Part shown: positions 49,053 to 58,269 of the stretch, piece after piece | How the letters are laid out: each line of letters opens with the position of its first letter | Position numbering within the stretch: position 1 is the stretch's first letter | Assembly: GCF_000376565.1 (NCBI RefSeq) | Contig: NZ_BARG01000084.1 | Span: 1 to 64,000, forward strand | DNA length: 64,000 nt | Reading direction: 5' to 3' | Source of the DNA: Streptomyces hokutonensis | GTDB taxonomy: Bacteria; Actinomycetota; Actinomycetes; Streptomycetales; Streptomycetaceae | Made by a program: the position numbers and the translations under genes | The notes under the pieces: model-generated | Databases searched by the model: none | What the model was told of the DNA's origin: nothing | The model's input: only the letters and a program-made list of their open reading frames with translations

Positions 49053-50368
49053 GCGACACGTCAGGCACCGTGAAGAAGGACGCGGTCGAACCGACCGCCC
49101 CGGCTCCGGCCGACGACCCCACGGCGGCGACCGCTGCCGCCACCGTCGTCGACCCTCGTCTGCTGGTCCGCGATGAGGGCTTCAAGGGCTACATCACCGA
49201 GTTCAGGCGCAGGGTCAAGGGCGGTGAACTCGGCTCGCTGCCGGTCATCGTCGGCCTGATCGTCATCGGCATCATCTTCCAGGCCCAGAACAGCCGGTTC
49301 CTGAGCGCGGACAACCTGTCCAACATCAGCTACTACCTGTCGGCCACCGGCATGCTCTCCATCGGCCTGGTCTTCGTGCTGCTGCTCGGCGAGATCGACC
49401 TGTCCGTCGGCTCGGTCAGCGGTCTGGCGTCCACCCTGTTCGCCGTCTTCGTGGTCAACCACGGGATGAACGGCTGGCTGGCGCTGTTCCTGACCATCGT
49501 CACGGGTGTCGGCATCGGCGCGCTGCACGGCTTCTTCTTCGCGAGGATCGGCGTACCGGCCTTCGTCGTGACACTGGCCGGCTTCCTCGGCTGGAACGGT
49601 CTGATGCTGTGGCTGCTCGGTTCGAGCGGCACCATCAACATCCCGGACGAGGGCCCGGTGCACCTGCTCGGCCAGAGCTCGTTCTTCATGGACCAGTCGA
49701 TCGCCGGCGCCTACATCCTGGCCGCCCTCGGCACCGCGTCCCTGCTCTTCGGCTCGCTCACCGACCAGCGCCGCCGCAAGGCCGCCGGGGTGCCCTTCCG
49801 GCCCACCAGCGAGATCCTGCTGCGGGTCGTGCTGCTCGCCGTGGCCGCGTTCGTCACCGCCGCGGTGCTGAACTCGTCCTCCGGTGTCTCCAACTCGCTG
49901 GTGATCTTCCTCGCCTCCCTGGTGATCGTGGACTTCGTGCTCCGCCGTACCCCGTACGGCCGCAAGGTCTTCGCGGTCGGCGGCGGCATCGAGGCCGCGC
50001 GCCGTGCCGGTATCAACGTCTCCATGATCCGCATCACCGTGTTCGCCATCTCCGGCGGCTTCGCGGCGGTCGGCGGTATGTTCTTCGCCGGTCAGACCCA
50101 GAGCGCCACGCTGAACGCCGGCGGCGGCAACACCCTGATGCTGGCCATCGCGGCGGCCGTCATCGGCGGTACGAGCCTCTTCGGCGGCCGCGGCACCGTC
50201 TGGTCCGCGCTGCTGGGCATGCTCGTCATCCAGTCGATCCAGACCGGTCTCGACCTGCTCAACATGAACACGTCGATCCAGTACATGATCACGGGTGGCG
50301 TTCTCCTCGGCGCGGTCGTCATCGACTCCGTGTCCCGCAAGAGCCAGAAGGCGGCAGGTCGCGGCTGA
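49049..50368 (+). CDS. xylH: Xylose-type ABC transporter permease (XylH)
   Basis: 439 residues. A hydrophilic N-terminal tail of about 65 residues with Ala/Asp/Pro/Thr-rich start, then about ten membrane segments (LPVIVGLIVIGIIFQAQNSR first). Family marks: GEIDLSVGSVSGLASTLFAV, GVPAFVVTLAGFLGWNGL, AVGGGIEAARRAGINVSMIR, AIAAAVIGGTSLFGGRGTVW. Partner of XylF and XylG in xylose uptake. Followed by a stem-loop and dxs. Confidence 0.93.
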   Translation: MSDTSGTVKKDAVEPTAPAPADDPTAATAAATVVDPRLLVRDEGFKGYITEFRRRVKGGELGSLPVIVGLIVIGIIFQAQNSRFLSADNLSNISYYLSATGMLSIGLVFVLLLGEIDLSVGSVSGLASTLFAVFVVNHGMNGWLALFLTIVTGVGIGALHGFFFARIGVPAFVVTLAGFLGWNGLMLWLLGSSGTINIPDEGPVHLLGQSSFFMDQSIAGAYILAALGTASLLFGSLTDQRRRKAAGVPFRPTSEILLRVVLLAVAAFVTAAVLNSSSGVSNSLVIFLASLVIVDFVLRRTPYGRKVFAVGGGIEAARRAGINVSMIRITVFAISGGFAAVGGMFFAGQTQSATLNAGGGNTLMLAIAAAVIGGTSLFGGRGTVWSALLGMLVIQSIQTGLDLLNMNTSIQYMITGGVLLGAVVIDSVSRKSQKAAGRG

Positions 50369-50387
50369 CCTGCGTCCTTTCGGACCA

Positions 50388-50417
50388 GTGCCCGGTACCG
50401 ATCGCGGTACCGGGCAC
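50388..50417 (+). terminator. Stem-loop after xylH
   Basis: GTGCCCGGTACCG and its complement pair (50388-50400 with 50405-50417) around ATCG, 19 bases after the xylH stop. 13 base pairs. Confidence 0.85.
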
Positions 50418-50574
50418 AGTCATGTCACAGGAAAGGTCGTAGGACAGGCTGTTCTTGGGTACAGCCGATCGCGTGACGTACGACGCACAGCCCGGGCGCG
50501 GTCCGCGAAGGCGGAACATTAGACTCGACAAGCCCGGCAACAGCTCGATCAGCTCTACTCGCAAGGAGGCACGG

Positions 50575-52503
50575 GTGCCGCTGCTGACCCGCATCAGGGG
50601 ACCGCGCGATCTGGACCGGCTCAGCCTGGAGCAGCTGGACCAGCTGGCCGAGGAGATCCGGACCTTCCTCGTCGACGCCGTCTCCAAGACCGGCGGCCAC
50701 CTCGGCCCGAACCTCGGTGTGGTCGAGCTGACCATCGCCCTGCACCGCGTCTTCGAGTCCCCGAAGGACCGCGTGCTGTGGGACACCGGCCACCAGTCCT
50801 ACGTGCACAAGCTGCTCACCGGCCGCCAGGACTTCTCGAAGCTGAAGCAGAAGGGCGGCCTCTCCGGCTACCCCTCGCAGGCCGAGTCCGAGCACGACGT
50901 CATCGAGAACTCGCACGCCTCCACGGTCCTCGGCTGGGCCGACGGCCTCGCCAAGGCCAACCAGGTGCTGAAACGCGAGGACCACGTGGTCGCCGTGATC
51001 GGTGACGGCGCGCTGACCGGCGGTATGGCCTGGGAGGCGCTGAACAACATCGCCGACGCCAAGGACCGCCCCCTCGTCATCGTCGTCAACGACAACGAGC
51101 GGTCCTACGCACCGACCATCGGCGGCCTCGCGAACCACCTGGCGACCCTGCGGACCACCGACGGCTACGAGCGCTTCCTGGCCCGCGGCAAGGACCTCCT
51201 CGGGCGCACCCCGGTCGTCGGCAAGCCCCTCTACGAGACGCTGCACGGCGCGAAGAAGGGGCTGAAGGACTTCATCGCCCCGCAGGGCATGTTCGAGGAC
51301 CTCGGCCTCAAGTACGTCGGCCCCATCGACGGCCACGACATCGAGGCGATGGAGTCCGCGCTGGCCCGCGCCAAGCGCTTCGGCGGCCCGGTGATCGTGC
51401 ACGTCCTCACCGAGAAGGGCCGCGGCTACCAGCCCGCCCTCCAGGACGAGGCCGACCGCTTCCACGGCATCGGCCCCATCCACCCCGACACCGGCCTTCC
51501 CATCAAGGCCTCCGGCGCCGACTGGACCTCCGTCTTCGGCGACGAGATGGTCGCGCTCGGCCAGGAGCGCGAGGACGTCGTCGCGATCACCGCCGCGATG
51601 CTCCAGCCGGTCGGCCTCAAGAAGTTCGCCGACGCCTTCCCGAACCGGATCTACGACGTCGGCATCGCCGAGCAGCACGGCGCCGTCTCCGCGGCGGGCC
51701 TCGCCACGGGCGGTCTGCATCCGGTGTTCGCGGTGTACGCCACATTCCTGAACCGTGCCTTCGACCAGGTCCTCATGGATGTCGCCCTCCACAAGTGCGG
51801 TGTGACCTTCGTACTGGACCGGGCCGGCGTCACCGGCACCGACGGCGCCTCCCACAACGGCATGTGGGACATGTCGATCCTCCAGGTCGTCCCCGGCCTC
51901 CGGCTCGCCGCCCCGCGCGACGCCGACCAGGTCCGCGCCCAGCTCCGCGAGGCCGTCCAGGTCAAGGACGCGCCGACCGTGGTCCGCTTCTCCAAGGGCG
52001 CGGTCGGCCCCGCGGTGCCCGCCGTGGGCCGCATCGGCGGCATGGACGTGCTGCGCGCGCCCGGCACCGACGCCCCGGACGTCCTGCTCGTCTCCGTCGG
52101 CGCGCTTGCGCCGATGTGCCTGGAGATCGCCGGCCTCCTCGACAAGCAGGGCATCACCACCACCGTCGTCGACCCGCGCTGGGTCAAGCCCGTCGACGAG
52201 GCCATGGCGCCGCTCGCCGAGCAGCACCGCGTGGTCGTCACCGTAGAGGACAACTCCCGTGTCGGCGGCGTCGGTTCGTCGATCGCCCAGGCCCTGCGCG
52301 ACGCGGGCGTGGATGTTCCGCTCCGCGACTTCGGCATCCCGCCGCGCTTCCTCGACCACGCCTCGCGCGCCGAGGTGATGACGGAGATCGGCCTCACCGC
52401 ACCGGACATCGCCCGCCAGGTGACCGGCCTGGTCTCGAAGCTCGACGGCCGCTTCGACCGGCCCACGGCGGAGGTCGACTCGGTGGAGTCGGCCCGGGAC
52501 TGA
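50575..52503 (+). CDS. dxs: 1-deoxy-D-xylulose-5-phosphate synthase
   Basis: 642 residues from GTG 50575 with AAGGAGG nearby. Thiamine-diphosphate enzyme condensing pyruvate and glyceraldehyde 3-phosphate, first step of the MEP isoprenoid pathway. Seen: [35 protein letters not shown], ThDP motif [29 protein letters not shown], catalytic Glu region [18 protein letters not shown] and C-terminal transketolase-like domain. Length is normal. Streptomyces often have more than one dxs; this copy is in the conserved place next to xylFGH. Terminators stand on both sides, so it is probably transcribed alone. Confidence 0.97.
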   Translation: MPLLTRIRGPRDLDRLSLEQLDQLAEEIRTFLVDAVSKTGGHLGPNLGVVELTIALHRVFESPKDRVLWDTGHQSYVHKLLTGRQDFSKLKQKGGLSGYPSQAESEHDVIENSHASTVLGWADGLAKANQVLKREDHVVAVIGDGALTGGMAWEALNNIADAKDRPLVIVVNDNERSYAPTIGGLANHLATLRTTDGYERFLARGKDLLGRTPVVGKPLYETLHGAKKGLKDFIAPQGMFEDLGLKYVGPIDGHDIEAMESALARAKRFGGPVIVHVLTEKGRGYQPALQDEADRFHGIGPIHPDTGLPIKASGADWTSVFGDEMVALGQEREDVVAITAAMLQPVGLKKFADAFPNRIYDVGIAEQHGAVSAAGLATGGLHPVFAVYATFLNRAFDQVLMDVALHKCGVTFVLDRAGVTGTDGASHNGMWDMSILQVVPGLRLAAPRDADQVRAQLREAVQVKDAPTVVRFSKGAVGPAVPAVGRIGGMDVLRAPGTDAPDVLLVSVGALAPMCLEIAGLLDKQGITTTVVDPRWVKPVDEAMAPLAEQHRVVVTVEDNSRVGGVGSSIAQALRDAGVDVPLRDFGIPPRFLDHASRAEVMTEIGLTAPDIARQVTGLVSKLDGRFDRPTAEVDSVESARD

Positions 52504-52509
52504 CACGGC

Positions 52510-52559
52510 CGAATGGGCTGCTTCCACCACTCGTTGCAGTGGTGAAAGCAGCCCATTCG
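52510..52559 (+). terminator. Very long stem-loop after dxs
   Basis: 21 bases on each side (52510-52530 with 52539-52559), one mismatch, loop of 8, starting 7 bases after the dxs stop. Confidence 0.9.
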
Positions 52560-52640
52560 CGTGAACCCGCCCGCGTCGGGGCATACGCACATCGCCCCCT
52601 CTCGATCATGTCGAGGACGCCAAGCGTGGGAGGTACACCC

Positions 52641-54134
52641 GTGAGCAGCACCCTCTTCCGGACGAAGAGAGTCGAACAGTCCATCCAGGACACCGAGGAA
52701 CCGGAGCACGCGCTCAGAAAGTCCCTCTCGGCCCTGGATCTGACGGTGTTCGGCGTCGGAGTGGTCATCGGCACCGGCATCTTCGTCCTCACCGGCACCG
52801 CCGCAAAGAACAACGCCGGTCCGGCGGTCTCCCTGTCCTTCGTCGTGGCCGGCGTCGTCTGTGCCCTCGCGGCGCTCTGCTACGCCGAGTTCGCGTCCAC
52901 GGTCCCGGTCGCGGGCTCCGCGTACACCTTCTCGTACGCCTCCCTCGGCGAACTCCCCGCCTGGACCATCGGCTGGGACCTGGTCCTCGAACTCGCGCTC
53001 GGCACGGCGGTGGTGGCGGTCGGCTGGTCCGGTTACATCCACTCGCTGCTGGACAACGCGGGCTGGCATCTGCCCGAGGCGCTCAGCGGCCGGGACGGCG
53101 CCCACGGCTTCGGCTTCGACATCCTCGCCGCCGCGCTCGTCCTGGTCCTCACCGCGATCCTCGTGCTCGGCATGAAGCTCTCCGCGCGGGTGACCTCCGT
53201 CGTCGTCGCCATCAAGGTGGCCGTCGTCCTCGTGGTGATCGTCGCGGGCGCCTTCTTCATCAAGGGCGACAACTACAAGCCGTTCATCCCCAAGTCGCAG
53301 GCCGTGGAGGCGGGCGGCAACCTCAAGGCCCCGCTCATCCAGCTGATGTTCGGCTGGGCGCCCTCCAACTTCGGCGTCATGGGCATCTTCACCGCCGCCT
53401 CCGTGGTCTTCTTCGCCTTCATCGGCTTCGACGTCGTCGCCACCGCGGCCGAGGAGACCCGCAACCCGCAGCGGGACGTACCGCGCGGCATCCTCGGCTC
53501 ACTGATCATCTGCACCACGCTGTACGTCGCCGTGTCGATCGTCGTCACCGGCATGCAGAAGTACAGCTCCCTGTCGATCGACGCACCCCTCGCGGACGCG
53601 TTCAAGGCCACCGGACACCCGTGGTTCGCGGGCCTGATCAGCTTCGGCGCCGCGATCGGCCTGACGACGGTGTGCATGATCCTTCTCCTGGGCCAGGCCC
53701 GGGTCTTCTTCGCGATGAGCCGAGACGGTCTCCTGCCCCGTTTCTTCTCGCACGTCCACCCGCGCTTCCGTACCCCGTACCGCCCGACCATCCTCCTGGG
53801 CGTGGTCATCGCGATCGTCTCGGGCTTCACGAGCCTCAGTGAACTCGCCGAACTGGTCAACATCGGCACCCTGTTCGCCTTCATCGTGGTCGCGATCGGC
53901 GTGATCATCCTCCGGAACAAGCGCCCCGACCTGCCCCGCTCCTTCCGCACCCCCCTGGTCCCGGCCCTCCCCATCCTCTCGGTCCTCGCCTCCCTCTGGC
54001 TGATGCTCAACCTCCCCGCCGAGACCTGGCTCCGTTTCGCCATCTGGATGGCGATCGGCTTCGTCGTCTACTTCTTCTACGGCCGCACCCACAGCCGGCT
54101 CGGACAGCAGCAGGCGGCGGAGGCGGGCCGCTGA
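52641..54134 (+). CDS. APC-superfamily amino acid permease
   Basis: 497 residues from GTG 52641 (GGGAGG upstream). Twelve or more membrane segments; family marks LTVFGVGVVIGTGIFVLTGT, FAFIGFDVVATAAEETRNPQ and RVFFAMSRDGLLPRFFSHVH. The cytoplasmic N-terminus holds EQSIQDTEEPEHALRKSLSA, as in the cationic amino acid transporter (CAT/YfnA) group. Likely proton-coupled amino acid uptake; specificity unknown. Last conserved gene before the RiPP cluster. Confidence 0.92.
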   Translation: MSSTLFRTKRVEQSIQDTEEPEHALRKSLSALDLTVFGVGVVIGTGIFVLTGTAAKNNAGPAVSLSFVVAGVVCALAALCYAEFASTVPVAGSAYTFSYASLGELPAWTIGWDLVLELALGTAVVAVGWSGYIHSLLDNAGWHLPEALSGRDGAHGFGFDILAAALVLVLTAILVLGMKLSARVTSVVVAIKVAVVLVVIVAGAFFIKGDNYKPFIPKSQAVEAGGNLKAPLIQLMFGWAPSNFGVMGIFTAASVVFFAFIGFDVVATAAEETRNPQRDVPRGILGSLIICTTLYVAVSIVVTGMQKYSSLSIDAPLADAFKATGHPWFAGLISFGAAIGLTTVCMILLLGQARVFFAMSRDGLLPRFFSHVHPRFRTPYRPTILLGVVIAIVSGFTSLSELAELVNIGTLFAFIVVAIGVIILRNKRPDLPRSFRTPLVPALPILSVLASLWLMLNLPAETWLRFAIWMAIGFVVYFFYGRTHSRLGQQQAAEAGR

Positions 54135-54344
54135 CGACAGTCGCCAACCGCCTTGCCCCACCGGCCCCGTGGGCCCCGCTCCGGCGGAATCCGCGGGGCC
54201 GGACCGCGTGCCCACCCTGACCGGAATTGGCTGTCGCCGTACCGGGGCCGACCCGTAAGCTGCCTCTGCCGCCCTTGTATCGACCGGAAACGACCACGAT
54301 GATGGGTGGAGTGGTGACGACATGCCACCTCCCGACCGCTCAGT

Positions 54345-54387
54345 GCGATTCCACTCGGTGGGAATCCGTTCGACACGCGATTCCACG
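54345..54387. promoter_or_regulatory. Repeated half-sites before the fxs precursor
   Basis: GCGATTCCAC at 54345-54354 and again at 54377-54386, 32 bases apart, about three helical turns. Between them GTGGGAATC (54358-54366) is an inverted copy. Candidate operator of the fxs promoter, 21-63 bases upstream of the ATG. Rest of the 273-base gap holds no coding frame. Confidence 0.5.
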
Positions 54388-54407
54388 AACCGGCGAAGGA
54401 GACCGCG

Positions 54408-54608
54408 ATGACGAATTCCGGAGAGGCATCCGGTGTGGTCCAGCGCGCGTTACGGGCCGCGACCCCGCAGCCGCCGCAGCTGACCACGCACATCCCCGAC
54501 TGCGGCACCAGCTCGCTGGCCGACCTGGGGTCGATCGACCAGCACACGCTGAACAGGCTGCTGTCGACCGGGCGGCCACGGGGCTCCGGCTTCAACTCCA
54601 GCGTCTGA
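54408..54608 (+). CDS. fxsA: FxSxx-COOH RiPP precursor peptide (FxsA)
   Basis: 66 residues; ATG preceded by GAAGGAG. Ends SGFNSSV: Phe62-Asn63-Ser64-Ser65-Val66 as the final five residues is the defining FxSxx-COOH pattern. Upstream, the leader has THIPDCGTSSLADLGSIDQH and NRLLSTGRPRGSG, which fits the usual leader with a helical recognition part. In the related cyclophane (triceptide) pathways the maturase links the aromatic side chain to the beta-carbon of the residue two positions later, here Phe62 to Ser64. No separate protease or exporter gene is seen nearby. Confidence 0.9.
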   Translation: MTNSGEASGVVQRALRAATPQPPQLTTHIPDCGTSSLADLGSIDQHTLNRLLSTGRPRGSGFNSSV

Positions 54609-54629
54609 CACCCCGGACACCATGGACCG

Positions 54630-56762
54630 ATGACCGCCGGGACAAGAGCGTTCCGCCAGTTCGTCCTCAAGGTGCACAGCAGATGCGACCTCGCCTGCGA
54701 CCACTGCTACATCTATGAGCACGCCGACCAGAGTTGGCGCCGCCGGCCGCGGGTGATGTCGGACGAGGTGGCGCGGGCGGTCGTGGCCCGCATCGCCGAA
54801 CATGCCAGGGCCCACCCCGAACTCCCGCGCGTGCACGTCATTCTGCACGGCGGTGAACCCCTGCTCGCCGGCCGCGAGCGGCTCGCCCGGATCGCCCGGG
54901 ACCTGCGCACCGCACTGGACGGCGTGTGCGAACTCGACCTCCGCATGCAGACCAACGGCCTCCGCCTGGACGAGGAGTCGTGCCGCATGCTGGTCCGCGA
55001 AGGGATCAGCACCGGCGTCTCCCTCGACGGCGACCGCGCCTCGAACGACCGCCACCGCAAGCGGGCCGACGGCACCGGTTCGTACGACGCCGTCGTCCGC
55101 GCGGTACGGCTCCTCGGCTCGGCCCCCTACCGCAGCGCCTTCGCGGGCCTGCTGTGCACCATCGACACGGCGAACGACCCCCTCGACGTGTACGAGGCAC
55201 TGGCCGCGCTCGACCCGCCGCGCGTGGACTTCCTTCTGCCGCACGCCACTTGGGACCATCCGCCGCGCGGCGGCGCCGCCCACGCGCGCTGGCTGATCGC
55301 CGTCCACGACCGCTGGCGCGCCGACGGCAGACCCTTCCCGGTCCGTGTCTTCGACTCGATCGAGGCCGGGCGGGACGGTCAGGAGTCCTTCACCGAGGCG
55401 CTCGGCCTCGGCAGCCCCGACCTGGTCGTCGTCGAGACCGACGGGGAGATCGAGCAGGCCGACTGGCTCAAGACGGTCCAGGAAGGCGCGCCCGGCACCG
55501 GTTTCCACGTCCTGCGGCACAGCTTCGACGAGGCGGCCGCCCACCCCGGCTTCCTGGCCCAGCACGGGGGAGTGGAGGCGCTGAGCCCGCAGTGCCGCGC
55601 GTGCCCCGTGGTGCGGATCTGCGGGGGCGGCCTCTACGGCCATCGCCACCGGGCCGACAACGGCTTCGACAACCCCTCCGTCTACTGCGAGGACCTCTTC
55701 CGGCTGATCGGACACGTCCTGCGAACTCCCCGCCCGCAGCCGGTGAGCCGCCCGCACACGCTGACCGCGCACGGCTTCGACTCGCTCGCCTCCGGCGACG
55801 GGGACGCCGACGCGCTGCGTGCCCTGGCCGCCGCCGAGGCCAGCGTCCGCCGGATGCTGCTCGGTGCCGTGTGCGCCCGCTACCCCGGCCCCGAGGCGAG
55901 CGCGGTGACCCGGCTGGACCGGCACCGGCCCCGGGAGACCGCCGGGACCGTGCGCCATCCCCACCTCGGCACCTGGGCGGTGCGCGCCCTCGAAGGACGG
56001 CTGCCGGCCCCCGCCGTCCGCCGGCGACTCGGCGAGATCGCCGCCGCGACGGCACTGCGGGCGGGCTCCGGCTACCGGCTCGCGCTGCCGGAGGACGCCG
56101 ACCAGGCGCACCTGCCCGGGATCGGACGGCTGACCCTGCCACCCGGCCACGGACCGGCCGAACTGATCGCGCGCGAGGGCGACTTGCTGATCGCGCTCCG
56201 GCCCGCCCGCGACCCGCTCCCGCTCGCCCGGGCGGCGGGACCGGACACCGGCGTCGGCTGGGAACCGGTACGCCGTCTCGCCACGGGCGAGGCCACTGTC
56301 CTCCTGGAGGACGGCGACCCCCACCGCGACGGGTTCCCCGCCGAGCCCGCACCCCGGCCTGACGAGGCCGAATACGCCCGCTGGGCCCGCCTGTTCGCCG
56401 AGGCAGGCGCACACCTGCGCACCCGGTACCCGCACCGCGCGCCAGGGATCCGCGCCCTGCTCGCCACCTGCACCCCGCTGCGCGCGGCGGACGGCCCGGG
56501 CGGCGTGGCGGTCGACCCGCACGCCTTCGGCGCCCTCGGCATCGTCCTCCCGTACACCGCCGAGGAGTTGGCCGGACTGCTCGTGGAAGGAGTCCAACAG
56601 ATCAAGTTCAACGCCCTGTTGGACCTCTTCGACCTGGCCGGCAGCGACGAGTCCAGGGAAGACCTCCGGTCCGCGTACCTCAACCGCCCCCCGGCGCAGG
56701 CCGTTTCCCTCGACGGCCTCACCGACTACGGACGCCGGATGGCCGTCAGGCTGCGAGGCTGA
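54630..56762 (+). CDS. fxsB: Radical SAM/SPASM maturase FxsB with C-terminal extension
   Basis: 710 residues, 21 bases after the precursor. Radical SAM cluster CxxxCxxC is Cys19, Cys23, Cys26 (RCDLACDHCYIYEHAD). Then VILHGGEPLLAG and MQTNGLRLDEESC motifs. SPASM-type extra cluster Cys residues at 322, 325, 331 and 353 (QCRACPVVRICGGG, VYCEDLF). The C-terminal half (about residues 380-710) is an additional domain with a GxxHHxL-poor, HRPRETAGTVRHPHLGTWAV sequence. I recall this as the 'inactivated metallohydrolase extension' form; a catalytic HExxH motif is not seen. Reaction: formation of a C-C cross-link in the FNSSV end of FxsA. Confidence 0.92.
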   Translation: MTAGTRAFRQFVLKVHSRCDLACDHCYIYEHADQSWRRRPRVMSDEVARAVVARIAEHARAHPELPRVHVILHGGEPLLAGRERLARIARDLRTALDGVCELDLRMQTNGLRLDEESCRMLVREGISTGVSLDGDRASNDRHRKRADGTGSYDAVVRAVRLLGSAPYRSAFAGLLCTIDTANDPLDVYEALAALDPPRVDFLLPHATWDHPPRGGAAHARWLIAVHDRWRADGRPFPVRVFDSIEAGRDGQESFTEALGLGSPDLVVVETDGEIEQADWLKTVQEGAPGTGFHVLRHSFDEAAAHPGFLAQHGGVEALSPQCRACPVVRICGGGLYGHRHRADNGFDNPSVYCEDLFRLIGHVLRTPRPQPVSRPHTLTAHGFDSLASGDGDADALRALAAAEASVRRMLLGAVCARYPGPEASAVTRLDRHRPRETAGTVRHPHLGTWAVRALEGRLPAPAVRRRLGEIAAATALRAGSGYRLALPEDADQAHLPGIGRLTLPPGHGPAELIAREGDLLIALRPARDPLPLARAAGPDTGVGWEPVRRLATGEATVLLEDGDPHRDGFPAEPAPRPDEAEYARWARLFAEAGAHLRTRYPHRAPGIRALLATCTPLRAADGPGGVAVDPHAFGALGIVLPYTAEELAGLLVEGVQQIKFNALLDLFDLAGSDESREDLRSAYLNRPPAQAVSLDGLTDYGRRMAVRLRG

Positions 56763-56768
56763 CGGGGG

Positions 56769-57599
56769 ATGCACACAGCGGTCTCCCTCACCGCCGATCT
56801 GCGCGAACTCGGCGTCGAGAAGGGCATGACGCTGCTGATGCACGCGTCCTCGCGGTCCCTCGGCCGGGTCCGCGGCGGCGGCCCCGCGACACTGCGCGCG
56901 CTGCGGGGCGCGCTCGGCCCCGAGGGCACCTTGGTGGTACCCACGTTCACCGAGGGAAATTCGCTGACATCACGGACGTACCTCCACTTGACGCAAGGCC
57001 TGACACGACATCAACTCCTGGCCTACCGTGAAAACATGGAGCCCTTCAGCGCGGCTTCCACCCCCTCCTACGGCATGGGACGGCTGGCGGAGGTGGTACG
57101 GGGCGACCCGTCCGCCGTGCGCAGCACCCACCCGCAGACGTCCTTCGCCGCGCTCGGCCCCGGGGCCGCCCGGATCACCTCCGGGCACGCCCCGGACTGC
57201 CTGCTCGGCGAGCGCTCCCCCCTCGGCCGGCTGTACGAGGAGGAGGCGTACGTCCTGCTGCTGGGCGTCGGGTACGAGCCCTGCTCGGCCTTCCATCTCG
57301 CGGAGTACCGGCAGCCCGGCGCGGTCCGCCGCCGCTACGACTGCCGGGTGCTGACCGACGACGGTCCGCGCTGGACCCACTTCGTCGACGTCGACCTCGA
57401 CGACAGCGACTTCGGGCAGCTCGGCCACTGGCTGGAGACCCGGGCCCCCGGCGGGCGCGAGCGGATCGCCCGCGGCCGGATCGGCGCCGCCGACAGCCGG
57501 CTGTTCCCGCTGCGCTGGGCCGTCGACACCGCCGCCGACTGGATGGCCGCCGGCCGCACCGCGCCCCGGGACCGCTCCGCGGGGGCCGACCATGCCTGA
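56769..57599 (+). CDS. AAC(3)-family N-acetyltransferase in the fxs cluster
   Basis: 276 residues, starts 6 bases after fxsB. Family marks of aminoglycoside 3-N-acetyltransferases are plain: LLMHASSRSLGRVRGG, STHPQTSFAALGPGAARIT, SPLGRLYEEEAYVLLLGVGY and SAFHLAEY (His and Glu of the active site). Many AAC(3)-like enzymes acetylate other amines using acetyl-CoA. Being inside a RiPP operon, modification of the peptide or of a partner is plausible, but a plain resistance role cannot be excluded. It overlaps fxsC by 8 bases. Confidence 0.9.
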   Translation: MHTAVSLTADLRELGVEKGMTLLMHASSRSLGRVRGGGPATLRALRGALGPEGTLVVPTFTEGNSLTSRTYLHLTQGLTRHQLLAYRENMEPFSAASTPSYGMGRLAEVVRGDPSAVRSTHPQTSFAALGPGAARITSGHAPDCLLGERSPLGRLYEEEAYVLLLGVGYEPCSAFHLAEYRQPGAVRRRYDCRVLTDDGPRWTHFVDVDLDDSDFGQLGHWLETRAPGGRERIARGRIGAADSRLFPLRWAVDTAADWMAAGRTAPRDRSAGADHA

Positions 57600-58269
57600 G
57601 GTCGGCGGCGGCAAGTACCGGGCACACCGCGGCGTCCAGCGGTCGTACGGCTTCCTCAGTTACGGCCGTACGCCCCACGTACCGGAGAGCCACAGACCGC
57701 CGGACAAACAACTGCGGGACTTCCACGCGGAGTTGACCGACCATCTGCTGCAGATCACGGACCTGGACGCCAAGACCCCCGCGGTCTACCTGGACACCCG
57801 GATCCAGCTCGGCATCGGCTGGGAGGACGAGTTGAAGCTCCGCCTCGCCCACTGCCAGGTCCTGGTGCCGGTGCTCTCCCGGCGCCTGTTCAGCAGCAAG
57901 TGGTGTGCCCTGGAATGGAAGTGCTTCGAGCTGCGCCAGCAACTCCAGCGCGAACAGGGGAAGTTCACCCGCAACGCCATCGTCCCGGTGCTGTGGAACG
58001 GGCTGCGCCCCGACGAGATCCCCCTTCCCTACTCGGCCGTCGAGTACGACCACCAGGACCTCGGACCCGACTACACGAACCTGGGGCTGCTCGGCCTGCG
58101 CAACCACGGACGGCATCCGACCCACCGCAAGGTGGTCTACCAACTCGCCCTGGAAATCGTCGAAGTGGCGGTCACCGCCGGACTGGAACCGTGCGACCCC
58201 AGCCTCTTCGACGACCTCTTCGACGAGCTCGTCAACTCACCGAACGGCTCGGCGGGGGAGGAACACTGA
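57592..58269 (+). CDS. fxsC: TIR-like protein FxsC
   Basis: 225 residues from ATG 57592, overlapping the acetyltransferase end. TIR-like fold: RSYGFLSYGRTPHV start, IQLGIGWEDELKLRLAHCQV, LVPVLSRRLFSSKWCALEWK, then NAIVPVLWNG. The usual catalytic-Glu region of TIR domains reads SKWCALEW here, with Glu108. TIR domains can hydrolyse NAD or bind signalling nucleotides; no test here. Its stop and the next start overlap (TGATG). Confidence 0.82.
   Translation: MPEVGGGKYRAHRGVQRSYGFLSYGRTPHVPESHRPPDKQLRDFHAELTDHLLQITDLDAKTPAVYLDTRIQLGIGWEDELKLRLAHCQVLVPVLSRRLFSSKWCALEWKCFELRQQLQREQGKFTRNAIVPVLWNGLRPDEIPLPYSAVEYDHQDLGPDYTNLGLLGLRNHGRHPTHRKVVYQLALEIVEVAVTAGLEPCDPSLFDDLFDELVNSPNGSAGEEH

Noticed and set aside
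50425-52590. 721-residue minus-strand frame opposite dxs
   Set aside because: Shadow of dxs; no motif or ribosome binding site.
56769-57599. Stand-alone aminoglycoside resistance gene on a mobile element
   Set aside because: No transposase, repeat or integron site nearby; gene is tightly packed in the fxs operon.
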